Shown piece after piece: positions 18,361 to 27,512 of a stretch of 64,000 nucleotides of DNA. Location: NCBI GenBank assembly GCA_030053945.1, contig JASGCW010000002.1, forward strand, positions 114,245 through 178,244. Direction: 5' to 3'. The position numbers and the translations under genes are program-made. Numbering within the stretch: position 1 is the first letter of the stretch; the number at the start of each line of letters is the position of its first letter. Source of the stretch: Limnohabitans sp. GTDB lineage: Bacteria; Bacteroidota; Bacteroidia; Flavobacteriales; Flavobacteriaceae. The notes beneath the pieces were generated by a model that was given only the letters and a program-made list of their open reading frames with translations, had not been told where the DNA came from and did no database searches.

Positions 18361-18412
18361 TAATGTTTTTAAATTTAAAAACATTAAATAAGTATTAAGA
18401 AAATACTTATTT
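18361..18412 (-). terminator. Tandem AT-rich hairpins between the T9SS and tail-collar genes
   Basis: Two adjoining structures fill this gap. One is an 11-bp stem at 18386-18412 (AAATAAGTATT with its complement, 5-nt loop) just after the T9SS stop. The other is a perfect 26-bp palindrome at 18361-18386 centred on AAATTT. The first is terminator-like for the minus strand. The second could be a cruciform or an operator for the tail-collar gene. Confidence 0.55.
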
Positions 18413-18420
18413 TTATTTAA

Positions 18421-20037
18421 TCAACGTAGTTTTCTCGTTAAAACCTGATTATTCTTTAGTTTAATCTTAACTAGAAGTGTTTGGTTTTCTTGTGATAAAA
18501 CATTAATTATAGCTTTATTTTTGTTAATATTTGCCTTTTCTAGTAGCGTTCTACCTAGTAAATCATATACCTGAATAGTATTAATTTCTTCTACACTAGA
18601 ATTTATAGTCAAATTATTTTCTTCTTTATAAACGTAAACAGTATTTGGATTTACAGTATTGTTATCCGTTGCCAATGTTGGATTTGTATATCTTATTTTG
18701 AATCGATTATTGAAAGTACCTATCGCTGATGTAAAAGAATAAGGTCCTGTTTTTAAATTATGAAAGGTGTTACTATCTGTATCTTCAAGAAAGATGTCTT
18801 TATCAACAAAAAAAGCATCGTTATGATCTATTGCGATTTGAAAAGTATCAGCAATTGTACAATTATAACCTAAAGGGATTACATCATCTTGATTCCAAGG
18901 ATATGACCTACCTTGGATTGCATATGTTCCTGTGTCAATCATTGAATAAAAGGTAATATAAGTTCCTGGTGAAGGCGCAGCATCTATACCAAAATCATAT
19001 CCATTTGTAGCGCCTTGTTCATAACCTATTGAAATTTGTTTGAAAGCACCACCAGCATTTGTCATATTTAACCAATAATAATAAAACAATGGGTCTGCCT
19101 GAGTGTTTTTAAAGAATTGAGAATTATTTCCAGCCACTCTCATAGCATTGGTAAAAGTAATATTACCTGTTGTACTTGAAGAAGCAAAAAACCCTTCACC
19201 CGCAGCGATATAAGCACCCGGTACGGCCCCGCCAGAAATTGCTGCAATACCACTATTACGTGTACGAATTGCATAATCTGCAGTAGAAAAAACATTGCTA
19301 TTTATTGCTGTGTTATGTGTCCAAAAATATAATGTGCCTAAAGTTGAATTATCAATAAGATTAGCTACACTTATTGCCGATGGGTATGGATTGCCAATTA
19401 AACTATAGTTTAATAATGCTGGATTGTATGTAACTACTGATGCAGAAATGTTACCATTATTTGGCACACCAGTAAATTCACCATTGTAAATTTGTGGTGT
19501 TGAAGTATAATTGTTAGGAACACGAATAGCATATCCTTTGCCTGATTGCATTGTATTGTTAGGGTTTTCTATAAACCAATTGTTGGTGTTAATGTCAAAT
19601 GAATAATATCTATCTGGAGCAGTTAGTGGAGAAAAACCAGCTAAAGTTTGTCCAGTAACTGGTGCTGACCAGTAGGTGTATTCAAACTGGCGAATTGGTG
19701 TCGAGTTTCTTCTATAGGTTATGTTTCCTGTATTTATAGCAGAAGCATTTATCTGCAATAAACTAGCATTGTTTTCAAAAATAAAAGAAGAGCCACTGTT
19801 CACATTGATGTTATCTTGAATTGTAAAAGTATCACCACTAGAGATGGTGATAATGCTATTGTTGTTTATTGTTACTGATTTTGCTGAAATATCTCCAGAA
19901 CTTGTAAAATTTCCTGTAAAAATAGCATCTGTTGTGCTATTCGGAATTCCATTATTCCAAGAACTACCATCCCAAGTTGTTGTTTGAGCATTGATAGTTA
20001 TGGTTAATAGTAAAAAGAATTTTAAAAAAGTTTTCAT
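18421..20037 (-). CDS. Secreted surface protein with T9SS-like C-terminal domain
   Basis: This 538-residue protein has a signal peptide (MKTFLKFFLLLTITINAQ) and a G8/pectin-lyase-like start (TTWDGSSWNNGIPNSTTDAI) with short beta repeats. A long middle part contains YTYWSAPVTGQTLAGFSP and YSLIGNPYPSAIS, a module frequent in Flavobacterial T9SS proteins. The end (EINTIQVYDLLGRTLLEK, then LLVKIKLKNNQVLTRKL) is a divergent type A sorting domain. It follows the lipoprotein gene by 6 nt and precedes the tail-collar gene, so it may be the exported part of the same locus. Confidence 0.8.
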   Translation of the reverse strand: MKTFLKFFLLLTITINAQTTTWDGSSWNNGIPNSTTDAIFTGNFTSSGDISAKSVTINNNSIITISSGDTFTIQDNINVNSGSSFIFENNASLLQINASAINTGNITYRRNSTPIRQFEYTYWSAPVTGQTLAGFSPLTAPDRYYSFDINTNNWFIENPNNTMQSGKGYAIRVPNNYTSTPQIYNGEFTGVPNNGNISASVVTYNPALLNYSLIGNPYPSAISVANLIDNSTLGTLYFWTHNTAINSNVFSTADYAIRTRNSGIAAISGGAVPGAYIAAGEGFFASSSTTGNITFTNAMRVAGNNSQFFKNTQADPLFYYYWLNMTNAGGAFKQISIGYEQGATNGYDFGIDAAPSPGTYITFYSMIDTGTYAIQGRSYPWNQDDVIPLGYNCTIADTFQIAIDHNDAFFVDKDIFLEDTDSNTFHNLKTGPYSFTSAIGTFNNRFKIRYTNPTLATDNNTVNPNTVYVYKEENNLTINSSVEEINTIQVYDLLGRTLLEKANINKNKAIINVLSQENQTLLVKIKLKNNQVLTRKLR

Positions 20038-20043
20038 AATAGT

Positions 20044-20682
20044 TTATTTTATATTTTCTAAATTTTGTCCTAATTGTGATGGAGTAGTTTGTTGAGCTTG
20101 TTGAGTTGTTTCGGTTGAAGGAACAATAATTTTGCCTCCAGCTCCTTGAATCATTTCTTGTTCACCTTCCTCGTATTGAATGTGACTTCTTCTAACGATT
20201 TCTTCTATTTGATCTTGAAAAACATTCACTTCAATATTGAGATCAGAAACAAGTGTTATAACTTTCTTTTCAGGAATTTTATCTAGATTTATAAAAGTGT
20301 TTAAGGCTTTTACTTTAGTAATAATAGCCATTAGCCTAGCTCTTATTTGTGGTTTGTCTAATTTGATTGGAATTGTTGCATTTAGCATTTCAGCTTTTTG
20401 AACAAGATTTTTACTCTTTCTTTGAAATGCACCTATCGTTGTTTTTGGTTTTTGGTATAATTCGGATGTAAACACCCTCCATTCATTCCAATTATTGGCT
20501 ATGGTTTGAGATTCAGGAGTCAGTGTTCTTTGTGGAAAATTCCAATTTTTATTTAAGGTGGCAAACACTAATTCTTTTTCCTTGTTTTGTTTAATAATTT
20601 CTGCACGTTCTATGGCTTCATTATTGTCTTTGCAAGAAAAAAATAGCGTTGAAAGTATGATAAATGCTATTTTGAAATTCAT
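20044..20682 (-). CDS. Lipoprotein of unknown function
   Basis: The chosen start MNFKIAFIILSTLFFSCKD gives a clear lipobox (LFFSC), so the mature protein is anchored by its cysteine. A longer reading frame exists upstream but would cover the promoter. The body is helical (ENWNEWR-like and SKNLVQKAEMLN segments, VFQDQIEEIVRRSHIQ) and ends in a low-complexity Gln/Thr-rich tail. It is first in the transcription unit with the T9SS gene, spaced by 6 nt. No domain is recognised. Confidence 0.7.
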   Translation of the reverse strand: MNFKIAFIILSTLFFSCKDNNEAIERAEIIKQNKEKELVFATLNKNWNFPQRTLTPESQTIANNWNEWRVFTSELYQKPKTTIGAFQRKSKNLVQKAEMLNATIPIKLDKPQIRARLMAIITKVKALNTFINLDKIPEKKVITLVSDLNIEVNVFQDQIEEIVRRSHIQYEEGEQEMIQGAGGKIIVPSTETTQQAQQTTPSQLGQNLENIK

Positions 20683-20699
20683 ATGTACTAAATATTGCA

Positions 20700-20707
20700 C
20701 AAATGTA
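20700..20707 (-). promoter_or_regulatory. -7 promoter element of the lipoprotein gene
   Basis: TAcaTTTG on the minus strand, 17 nt before the ATG at 20682. It is divergent from the tdh promoter and supports the internal start. Confidence 0.5.
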
Positions 20708-20716
20708 ATGGATTTG

Positions 20717-20751
20717 TTTGTTAAAATCTTTATTTCAATTCTGTATCTTTG
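20717..20751 (+). promoter_or_regulatory. tdh promoter (TTTG, 23-nt spacer, TAtcTTTG)
   Basis: TTTG at 20717-20720 and TAtcTTTG at 20744-20751 are spaced by 23 nt, within the accepted Flavobacterial range. The ATG follows 18 nt later. Confidence 0.65.
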
Positions 20752-20769
20752 TACCCCTAAATAACAACA

Positions 20770-21726
20770 ATGGAAACCAAAATTCTTATCATAGGTGCTT
20801 GTGGTCAAATAGGCACAGAGCTTACACAAAAGCTTAGAGAAATTTACGGAAACGATAATGTTATCGCTTCAGATATTCGTAAACTGAATATTGATGTAGT
20901 AAATGATGGTATTTTTGAAGTAGTGAATGCTTTAGATTATAATCAAATAGAACATCTAATTGAAAAATATCAAATAACAGATGTGTATTTGATGGCGGCT
21001 CTGCTTTCAGCAACTGCCGAAAAAAATCCTGCTTTTGCTTGGGATTTGAATATGAATTCACTTTTTCACGTTTTAAATTTGGCTAAAGCTGGAAAAATCA
21101 AAAAAATATATTGGCCTTCAAGTATAGCTGTTTTTGGTCCAACTACACCAAGAGAAAACACCCCTCAATATACGGTTATGGAACCTTCTACCGTTTACGG
21201 AATTAGTAAACAAACAGGTGAAAGATGGTGTGAATATTATCATAAACAATATGGTGTAGATGTGAGAAGTTTACGTTATCCTGGTCTAATTTCTTGGAGT
21301 ACACCTCCTGGTGGAGGTACTACAGATTATGCGGTTGATATTTATCATAAAGCAATTACTGAGGGAAAATTTACTTCTTTCCTGTCAGAAAACTCAGGAC
21401 TACCAATGATGTATATGGATGATGCTATAAAAGCTACTATCAATATTATGCAAGCTCCAACGGAACAAATTAAAATTCGTTCTTCTTATAATCTTTCTGC
21501 TATGAGTTTTACTCCAAAAGAAATTGCAGAGGAAATAAAAAAACATTATCCAGATTTTACTATAGATTATGCTCCAGATTTTCGCCAGAAAATTGCTGAT
21601 AGCTGGCCAGCAAGTATAGACGATACTTGTGCTCGCGAAGATTGGAATTGGAACAACGATTACAATTTAGAAAATATGACTGTTGAAATGTTCAAACAAC
21701 TAAAAGAAAATATCTATAAAGGATAA
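20770..21726 (+). CDS. tdh: SDR-type L-threonine 3-dehydrogenase
   Basis: This 318-residue NAD-dependent epimerase/dehydratase-fold enzyme has the nucleotide-binding motif IIGACGQIG at residues 8-15, a Ser at 117-118 and the catalytic Tyr143 and Lys147 in TVYGISK. The STPPGGGTTDYAVDIYH and SGLPMMYMDDAI segments are typical of the short-chain threonine dehydrogenase described in Flavobacterium frigidimaris, which differs from the zinc alcohol-dehydrogenase type. It oxidises threonine to 2-amino-3-ketobutyrate. The next enzyme of the pathway, kbl, is at 26213 in the same window. Confidence 0.93.
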   Translation: METKILIIGACGQIGTELTQKLREIYGNDNVIASDIRKLNIDVVNDGIFEVVNALDYNQIEHLIEKYQITDVYLMAALLSATAEKNPAFAWDLNMNSLFHVLNLAKAGKIKKIYWPSSIAVFGPTTPRENTPQYTVMEPSTVYGISKQTGERWCEYYHKQYGVDVRSLRYPGLISWSTPPGGGTTDYAVDIYHKAITEGKFTSFLSENSGLPMMYMDDAIKATINIMQAPTEQIKIRSSYNLSAMSFTPKEIAEEIKKHYPDFTIDYAPDFRQKIADSWPASIDDTCAREDWNWNNDYNLENMTVEMFKQLKENIYKG

Positions 21727-21727
21727 A

Positions 21728-22228
21728 TTATTTCTTTCCAGATAACTTACTAATTAAAGCGTCTTCTACAGGCGCTTTAATTTTTATAACATCATTAGTG
21801 TTATCATTAGGAATAGTCATTGATAATACATAATGTTTAATTTTCCATTTCCCATTAATTATTTCTAGTACTCCACTACCTCTACATATTTTCATTTGTG
21901 TATTCAATAATTCATCAAACCAAGCTGTTTTTTTATCTTTAGAAAAATAAATATGCCTTTCTAGTGCAGTAAAATTCCAAGCCTTGCCTTTATCAAAATA
22001 AGGTTTTGCAAAATCGATAAACTGTTTTTTATTCCAGTTTTCAGTTGCATCAGTTCCTATAAATATGGATTCTTCTGCCATTGCATCAAAATAGGAGTCA
22101 AATTTTGCTTCGGCAGCAGCCTTATGCCAGTTATCTAATAAAGAATTTATTTGTGTTGTCTCTTTTGATTGTGCGTTGCTCCAAATAGATATAATTAAAA
22201 GGAAGGAGGTTATAATTTTCTTCATCAT
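21728..22228 (-). CDS. Secreted NTF2/SnoaL-like protein
   Basis: The N-terminus MKKIITSFLLIISIWSNAQ is a signal peptide. The rest has the cone-shaped NTF2/DUF4440 pattern: INSLLDNWHKAAAEAKFDSYFDAMAEESIFIGTDATENW, FIDFAKPYF, then WFDELLN and VLEIINGKWKIKHYVLSM. Such proteins often act as small-molecule-binding or steroid-isomerase-like enzymes; the ligand here is unknown. The first two codons are both ATG and either could be used. It ends 1 nt from the convergent tdh stop. Confidence 0.8.
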   Translation of the reverse strand: MMKKIITSFLLIISIWSNAQSKETTQINSLLDNWHKAAAEAKFDSYFDAMAEESIFIGTDATENWNKKQFIDFAKPYFDKGKAWNFTALERHIYFSKDKKTAWFDELLNTQMKICRGSGVLEIINGKWKIKHYVLSMTIPNDNTNDVIKIKAPVEDALISKLSGKK

Positions 22229-22253
22229 ATATGATTTTACCTCAAATATATAG

Positions 22254-22282
22254 AATAAAAAAGTCCCAACAATGTGGGACTT
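22254..22282 (-). terminator. Terminator of the superoxide dismutase gene
   Basis: AAGTCCCA with TGGGACTT and a 6-nt loop is followed on the minus strand by TTTTTTATT. It lies 20 nt past the stop. Confidence 0.8.
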
Positions 22283-22301
22283 ATAAACTTTTCAGTATCA
22301 A

Positions 22302-22907
22302 TTATTTTGCTTCTGCGTAACGTCTTGCAACTTCAGCCCAATTAATTACATTAAAGAAAGCCTCCATATAATCAGGACGACGGTTTTGATAGTTTAAATA
22401 ATAAGCGTGTTCCCAAACATCCATTCCTAAAATAGGAGTTCCTCCGCAACCAATTCCTGGCATTAAAGTATTATCTTGGTTAGCAGTTGCACAAACTTCT
22501 AATTTTCCTTCTTTAACGCATAACCAAGCCCAACCAGAACCAAATTGAGTTGCGCCTGCTTTAGTAAAAGCTTCTTTAAAAGCTGCAAAACTTCCAAAAG
22601 CACTGTTGATAGCATCTGCTAATTCACCTGTAGGGTCACCACCACCGTTTGGAGACATTACAGTCCAAAACAAATTATGGTTAAAAAAACCACCTCCGTT
22701 ATTACGGATAGCAGCTTTTGTCATATCAAGATTTTTAAGGATTTCTTCAATAGATTTTCCTTCTAAATCTGTTCCAGCGATAGCTGCATTTAAATTTGTA
22801 GTATAAGCATTGTGGTGTTTTGTATGGTGAATTTCCATAGTTCTTGCATCAATATGTGGTTCTAATGCATCATATGCATAAGGTAATTGCGGTAATTCAA
22901 ATGACAT
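22302..22907 (-). CDS. Superoxide dismutase, Mn/Fe family (Mn-type residues)
   Basis: This 201-residue cytoplasmic enzyme converts superoxide to peroxide and oxygen. Metal ligands are visible as His27 (MEIHHTKHH), His77 (FFNHNLFW), Asp163 and His167 (DVWEHAYY). Gly73 and Gln144 (ATANQD) match the positions that mark the Mn form, so a Mn or cambialistic enzyme is more likely than a strict Fe one. There is no signal peptide. It is monocistronic with its own promoter and terminator. Confidence 0.95.
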   Translation of the reverse strand: MSFELPQLPYAYDALEPHIDARTMEIHHTKHHNAYTTNLNAAIAGTDLEGKSIEEILKNLDMTKAAIRNNGGGFFNHNLFWTVMSPNGGGDPTGELADAINSAFGSFAAFKEAFTKAGATQFGSGWAWLCVKEGKLEVCATANQDNTLMPGIGCGGTPILGMDVWEHAYYLNYQNRRPDYMEAFFNVINWAEVARRYAEAK

Positions 22908-22942
22908 AATATTTGTTTTTAAAATTATTAAATATTGAATTC

Positions 22943-22950
22943 CAAAATTA
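22943..22950 (-). promoter_or_regulatory. -7 promoter element of the sod gene
   Basis: TAatTTTG on the minus strand, 35 nt before the ATG. No clear -33 partner is seen. Confidence 0.5.
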
Positions 22951-23008
22951 ATGATTTAACTTTGGAATAGGAAATAGTTATTTTTTATTTCACAATAATT
23001 TAATTCTT

Positions 23009-26000
23009 TTGAAAAAATCAGCATTCACGATTTATAACGCCTCGGCAGGTTCAGGTAAGACATATACCTTAGTAAAAGAGTATTTGAAAATCATTCTGAT
23101 TTCTGCTAAGGATGATGCGTATAAAAACATTTTAGCTATTACGTTTACCAACAAAGCTGTGAGTGAAATGAAGTCTAGAATTGTAGATAGTTTGTTCGAT
23201 TTCACTAAAGATAATCCTTCGGATAAGTCTATTGGGTTGATGCAAGATATTTCGATTGAAACTGGTTTGAATCTCTATCAAATTACTCAAAAAGCAAAAT
23301 CGATTATCAAGAATATTATTCATAATTATGCCGCTTTTGATATTTCTACTATCGATAAGTTTACCCATAAAGTCATTCGTTCTTTTGCAATTGATTTAGA
23401 TTTACCAGTTACATTTGATGTATCATTAGATACCGAAAATTTGTTACAAGAAGCCGTTGATGCGATAGTGGCTGAAGCAGGTAATGATGAAGAATTAACT
23501 AAATTATTAGTTGATTTTACAATGGAAAAAACAGACGATGACAAATCGTGGGATGTTTCTAATGAAATTTTCAATACAGGAAAATTAATCCTCAATGAAA
23601 ATTATCGCGAAGAAGTTGTTTCTCTGAAAGAAAAATCAATTCCGCAGTTTATTACATTGCAAAGAAAACTAAAAGAACTTTGTAATCAATTAGAAGAAGA
23701 AACGAAGCAACTTGCTTCTGATGCGCTTGCTAAAATTGAAAATAAAGGGATTGATTTAAAATCATTTTCTAGAGGAACATTTCCAAATCACTTAAAAAGT
23801 ATTCAAGACGGAAAATTTAATCCTATAAATAAAACTTTTCACGAGTTTGATGACATTCAAATTAATAAAACAGCTCCAGATAGGTCGATTATTGAGAGCA
23901 TAATACCTGATTTGCTGAAAGTATTGAGTGAGATTTATAAGAAATTTGAAAAGAAACATTTCTATGAAGCATTCTTGAAAAATATTACACCATTATCGTT
24001 AATTAATACCGTTAGTAATCAATTAGCTAGAATCCAGCAGGAGCAGAATATAGTGTCCATTTCTGAATTCAATAAACTTATAAATGAGCAAATTCAAAAT
24101 CAGCCAGCTCCTTTTATTTATGAAAAATTAGGAGAAAAGTATAAGCATTTTTTTATAGATGAGTTTCAAGATACTTCCGAAATGCAATGGCAAAATCTAA
24201 TTCCGCTGATAGATAATGCGCTTTCGAGTGAAGATTTACAAGGAAATCAAGGTTCGTTACTCATAGTAGGTGATCCGAAACAATCTATTTATCGCTGGCG
24301 AGGAGGAAAAGCAGAACAGTTTATAGATTTGGCTAAAAAAGGGAATCCTTTTAGCAATAAAGACAAATCAGTAGTAAATCTTGAATCTAATTTTCGGAGT
24401 TATGATGAGGTAATTCAGTTTAATAACGATTTTTTTAAGTTTTTGTCACAAAAATTTGAAAACGAAGATTACAAAGATTTATATGAGAATAAAAGTTTTC
24501 AAAAATCAAATTCTAAAACAGGAGGTTTTGTCAATATTTCTTTTCTTCCAAAAATAGATAAAGAAGAAATTGAGGACGATATTACACAAGATGATTTGTA
24601 TCTTCAAAAAACTTGGCAAATCATACAAGAAGTTCAGCAGAAAGGTTTTTCTTTAGGAGAAATTGTAATTTTAGTACGTAATAATAGCAAAGGAGTTTTG
24701 CTGGCTAATTATTTAACCGAAAATAAAATTCCAGTTATTTCATCGGAAAGTTTGTTGTTGGGAAGTTCATCCGAAGTTCAGTTGGTACTAAATATGCTTC
24801 GGTATTTGAATGATAAAAAAGATAAAGAATCATTAGCGAATGCTTTATACTATTTTTCTAAAAATTTTGAAACACATTTGCCTACACACGATTTTATTTG
24901 GCAAGGAATTCAATTTGAAAATGAAGCAGCATTTCAAAACTGGTTGAAAAGTTTTGGAATAGATTTTAATTTTCAATCCATTAGGAGGAAATCATTATAT
25001 GAAGCAGTTGAAATGATTGTTTCAAAAGGTATTCCGCTGGCTAAAAACAATGCATACACACAATTTTTCTTAGATATTGTTCTAGAGCGTGATGTGAAAT
25101 ATCAGTTAAGTATTAATGATTTTTTAGAATATTGGGAAAAAAGTGCTTCTAAATTAAGTATTCCATCAGCTGAAGGATCTGAGGCTATACGAATTATGAC
25201 AATTCATAAGTCAAAAGGATTGGAGTTTCCAGTTGTAATTTTTCCGTTTGCTGAAGAAAATTATAGTCGTCATAAGAGTGAAAAAATGTGGTTGGACGCA
25301 CCTTCAGAGGAAGTTGAATTTGAAAGATTTTTGATTGACAAGTCTAGTAAAGTAACAGGTTATGGTGAAGATGCCAAAGCTGTTTATAATCAAAAAACGC
25401 AGGAGGACTTATTAGATAACATTAATGTTGTATATGTAGCACTTACAAGAGCTGAAGAACAGCTGTATGTAATTTCTTCTTGGAAAGAACGAAATAAACA
25501 AGGAGAACTACCTAATAATTTAGCTTCATATTTTATCGAATTTATTGAAGATAGAATAGATTTTGATACTTCTAAATTAGATTATTCTTTTGGAATTTCA
25601 GAGCGGAAGTCAATACCTAAAAAAATTCAAAAAAAGAATGAGTTTATCAAACCTCCTAGTTCAACTCTATCACCAGAATCAATTAAAATTGCACAACGAG
25701 AAGCATTGATGTGGGGAACAAAACAACAAGAAGCCATTGAGTTTGGAAATGTAATGCATAAAGTATTATCGTATGTGAACTCTAAATTTGATATAGATTT
25801 AGCAATTGTAAAAGCCCTAGAAGAAGGACTAATTACATATGTTCAAAAAGAGACAGTAGAGAAAGTATTATCAGAAATTGTATTAAATGAAAATTTAAAA
25901 GAGTTTTTTGATGGTCAATCTCAAATATTCAATGAAAGAATAATTATTAAGAAAGGAGTTAAGACAATTATTCCTGATCGAGTGGTTGTTAATAAAAAAG

Positions 26001-26155
26001 AGGCATTTTTGTTAGATTATAAAACAGGTAGTCATAATCAGAAATATGTACAACAATTGCAAGAATACGAAAATGCTTTGCGAGAAATGGGATTTGATGT
26101 TAAGAAAAAATCACTTATATATATAGGAGAGAAACTAGAAATAGTAAATTTGTAA
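23009..26155 (+). CDS. AddA/RecB-like UvrD-type helicase with C-terminal nuclease
   Basis: This 1048-residue protein shows SF1A helicase motifs: SAGSGKT (residues 12-18), FFIDEFQDTSE (motif II), VNLESNFRS (motif IV), IMTIHKSKGLEFPVV (motif V) and VVYVALTRAEEQLYV (motif VI). The last 150 residues hold a PD-(D/E)XK nuclease (VMHKVLSYV, IIPDRVV, FLLDYKTG, then QLQEY). The start is TTG; there is no in-frame ATG nearby and Walker A must lie close to the N-terminus. It probably acts with the AddB-like protein at 29000 in double-strand-break end processing. Confidence 0.88.
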   Translation: MKKSAFTIYNASAGSGKTYTLVKEYLKIILISAKDDAYKNILAITFTNKAVSEMKSRIVDSLFDFTKDNPSDKSIGLMQDISIETGLNLYQITQKAKSIIKNIIHNYAAFDISTIDKFTHKVIRSFAIDLDLPVTFDVSLDTENLLQEAVDAIVAEAGNDEELTKLLVDFTMEKTDDDKSWDVSNEIFNTGKLILNENYREEVVSLKEKSIPQFITLQRKLKELCNQLEEETKQLASDALAKIENKGIDLKSFSRGTFPNHLKSIQDGKFNPINKTFHEFDDIQINKTAPDRSIIESIIPDLLKVLSEIYKKFEKKHFYEAFLKNITPLSLINTVSNQLARIQQEQNIVSISEFNKLINEQIQNQPAPFIYEKLGEKYKHFFIDEFQDTSEMQWQNLIPLIDNALSSEDLQGNQGSLLIVGDPKQSIYRWRGGKAEQFIDLAKKGNPFSNKDKSVVNLESNFRSYDEVIQFNNDFFKFLSQKFENEDYKDLYENKSFQKSNSKTGGFVNISFLPKIDKEEIEDDITQDDLYLQKTWQIIQEVQQKGFSLGEIVILVRNNSKGVLLANYLTENKIPVISSESLLLGSSSEVQLVLNMLRYLNDKKDKESLANALYYFSKNFETHLPTHDFIWQGIQFENEAAFQNWLKSFGIDFNFQSIRRKSLYEAVEMIVSKGIPLAKNNAYTQFFLDIVLERDVKYQLSINDFLEYWEKSASKLSIPSAEGSEAIRIMTIHKSKGLEFPVVIFPFAEENYSRHKSEKMWLDAPSEEVEFERFLIDKSSKVTGYGEDAKAVYNQKTQEDLLDNINVVYVALTRAEEQLYVISSWKERNKQGELPNNLASYFIEFIEDRIDFDTSKLDYSFGISERKSIPKKIQKKNEFIKPPSSTLSPESIKIAQREALMWGTKQQEAIEFGNVMHKVLSYVNSKFDIDLAIVKALEEGLITYVQKETVEKVLSEIVLNENLKEFFDGQSQIFNERIIIKKGVKTIIPDRVVVNKKEAFLLDYKTGSHNQKYVQQLQEYENALREMGFDVKKKSLIYIGEKLEIVNL

Positions 26156-26212
26156 AGAAAATATTAGTTGAGTTTTTTGAAAACTTTAAACTTTGAACTT
26201 GAAAGATAAAAT

Positions 26213-27409
26213 ATGTACGGAAAAATTAAACAACACTTACAACAAGAATTAGACACCATTACAGAAAATGGGTTGTATAAAAAAGAGAGAATCATCACTT
26301 CACCACAAGGCGCTGAAATTACAGTTAATGGGAAAACAGTTTTAAATTTTTGTGCAAATAATTATTTAGGATTGTCTTCACATCCTGAAGTAGTTCAAGC
26401 TGCTAAGGATGCATTAGACACACATGGCTTCGGAATGTCGTCAGTTCGTTTTATTTGTGGAACACAAGATATTCACAAACAATTAGAAGAAACCATTGCA
26501 AAATTCTACGGGACAGAAGACACTATATTATATGCAGCTGCTTTTGATGCAAATGGAGGAGTATTTGAACCGCTATTAGGTGAAGATGATTGTATTATAT
26601 CAGATAGCTTAAATCACGCTTCAATAATAGATGGTGTGCGTTTGTGTAAAGCCACGCGATATCGTTATGAAAATAACAATATGGAGGATTTGGAAATCCA
26701 ATTAAAAAAAGCTGTTGAAGCAGGGCATCGTTTTAAACTAATTGTAACCGATGGTGTTTTTTCTATGGATGGTTTAGTAGCTCCATTAGATAAGATATGT
26801 GACTTAGCAGACAAATACGATGCTATGGTAATGGTTGATGAATGTCATGCGGCAGGTTTTATAGGTAAAACGGGTAAAGGTACACTTGAAGCTAAAGGAG
26901 TAATGGGACGTGTAGATATAATTACTGGTACATTAGGTAAGGCTTTAGGTGGTGCAATGGGCGGATATACTACAGCTAAAAAAGAAATTATCGAAATTTT
27001 GCGTCAACGTTCAAGACCATATTTGTTTTCTAATTCTCTGTCTCCAGCAATTGTAGGAGCATCGTTAAAAGTTTTTGAATTATTAGAAAAGGATACTACA
27101 CTTAGAGATAAATTAGAATGGAATACTAATTATTTTAAGGATGGAATGAAAAAAGCAGGTCTTGATATTATAGATGGAGATTCGGCTATTGTTCCTGTAA
27201 TGTTGTACGATGCAAAGCTTTCGCAAATTATGGCAGATAAGCTTTTAGAAAGAGGAATTTATGTAATTGGCTTCTTTTTTCCAGTAGTACCAAAGGAAAA
27301 AGCTAGGATAAGGGTACAACTTTCAGCGGCACATACAAAAGAACATTTAGACAAAGCAATTCAGGCTTTTGAAGAGGTTGCTAAAGAATTGGGTATTGTA
27401 AAACAGTAG
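26213..27409 (+). CDS. kbl: Glycine C-acetyltransferase (2-amino-3-ketobutyrate CoA ligase)
   Basis: This 398-residue alpha-oxoamine synthase opens with [16 protein letters not shown] and has [26 protein letters not shown], and the PLP lysine in [14 protein letters not shown]. It cleaves 2-amino-3-ketobutyrate with CoA to glycine and acetyl-CoA, completing threonine degradation begun by tdh at 20770. No promoter consensus was seen in the 57-nt gap after the AddA-like gene, so it may be co-transcribed with it. Confidence 0.95.
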   Translation: MYGKIKQHLQQELDTITENGLYKKERIITSPQGAEITVNGKTVLNFCANNYLGLSSHPEVVQAAKDALDTHGFGMSSVRFICGTQDIHKQLEETIAKFYGTEDTILYAAAFDANGGVFEPLLGEDDCIISDSLNHASIIDGVRLCKATRYRYENNNMEDLEIQLKKAVEAGHRFKLIVTDGVFSMDGLVAPLDKICDLADKYDAMVMVDECHAAGFIGKTGKGTLEAKGVMGRVDIITGTLGKALGGAMGGYTTAKKEIIEILRQRSRPYLFSNSLSPAIVGASLKVFELLEKDTTLRDKLEWNTNYFKDGMKKAGLDIIDGDSAIVPVMLYDAKLSQIMADKLLERGIYVIGFFFPVVPKEKARIRVQLSAAHTKEHLDKAIQAFEEVAKELGIVKQ

Positions 27410-27446
27410 TTTTTTTGTTAAAAGCATAAATTTTTTAACAATTCAT

Positions 27447-27477
27447 TTTGTAATTAAAACCTTATCCCTTACTTTTG
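27447..27477 (+). promoter_or_regulatory. Strong promoter of the OmpA-family gene (TTTG-N19-TActTTTG)
   Basis: TTTG at 27447-27450, a 19-nt spacer and TActTTTG at 27470-27477 match the Bacteroidetes consensus at both elements. The ATG is 35 nt downstream. A strong promoter is expected for an abundant outer-membrane protein. Confidence 0.75.
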
Positions 27478-27512
27478 TCGTAATAACGTATTGTAATCAA
27501 ATAAAATTAAGT

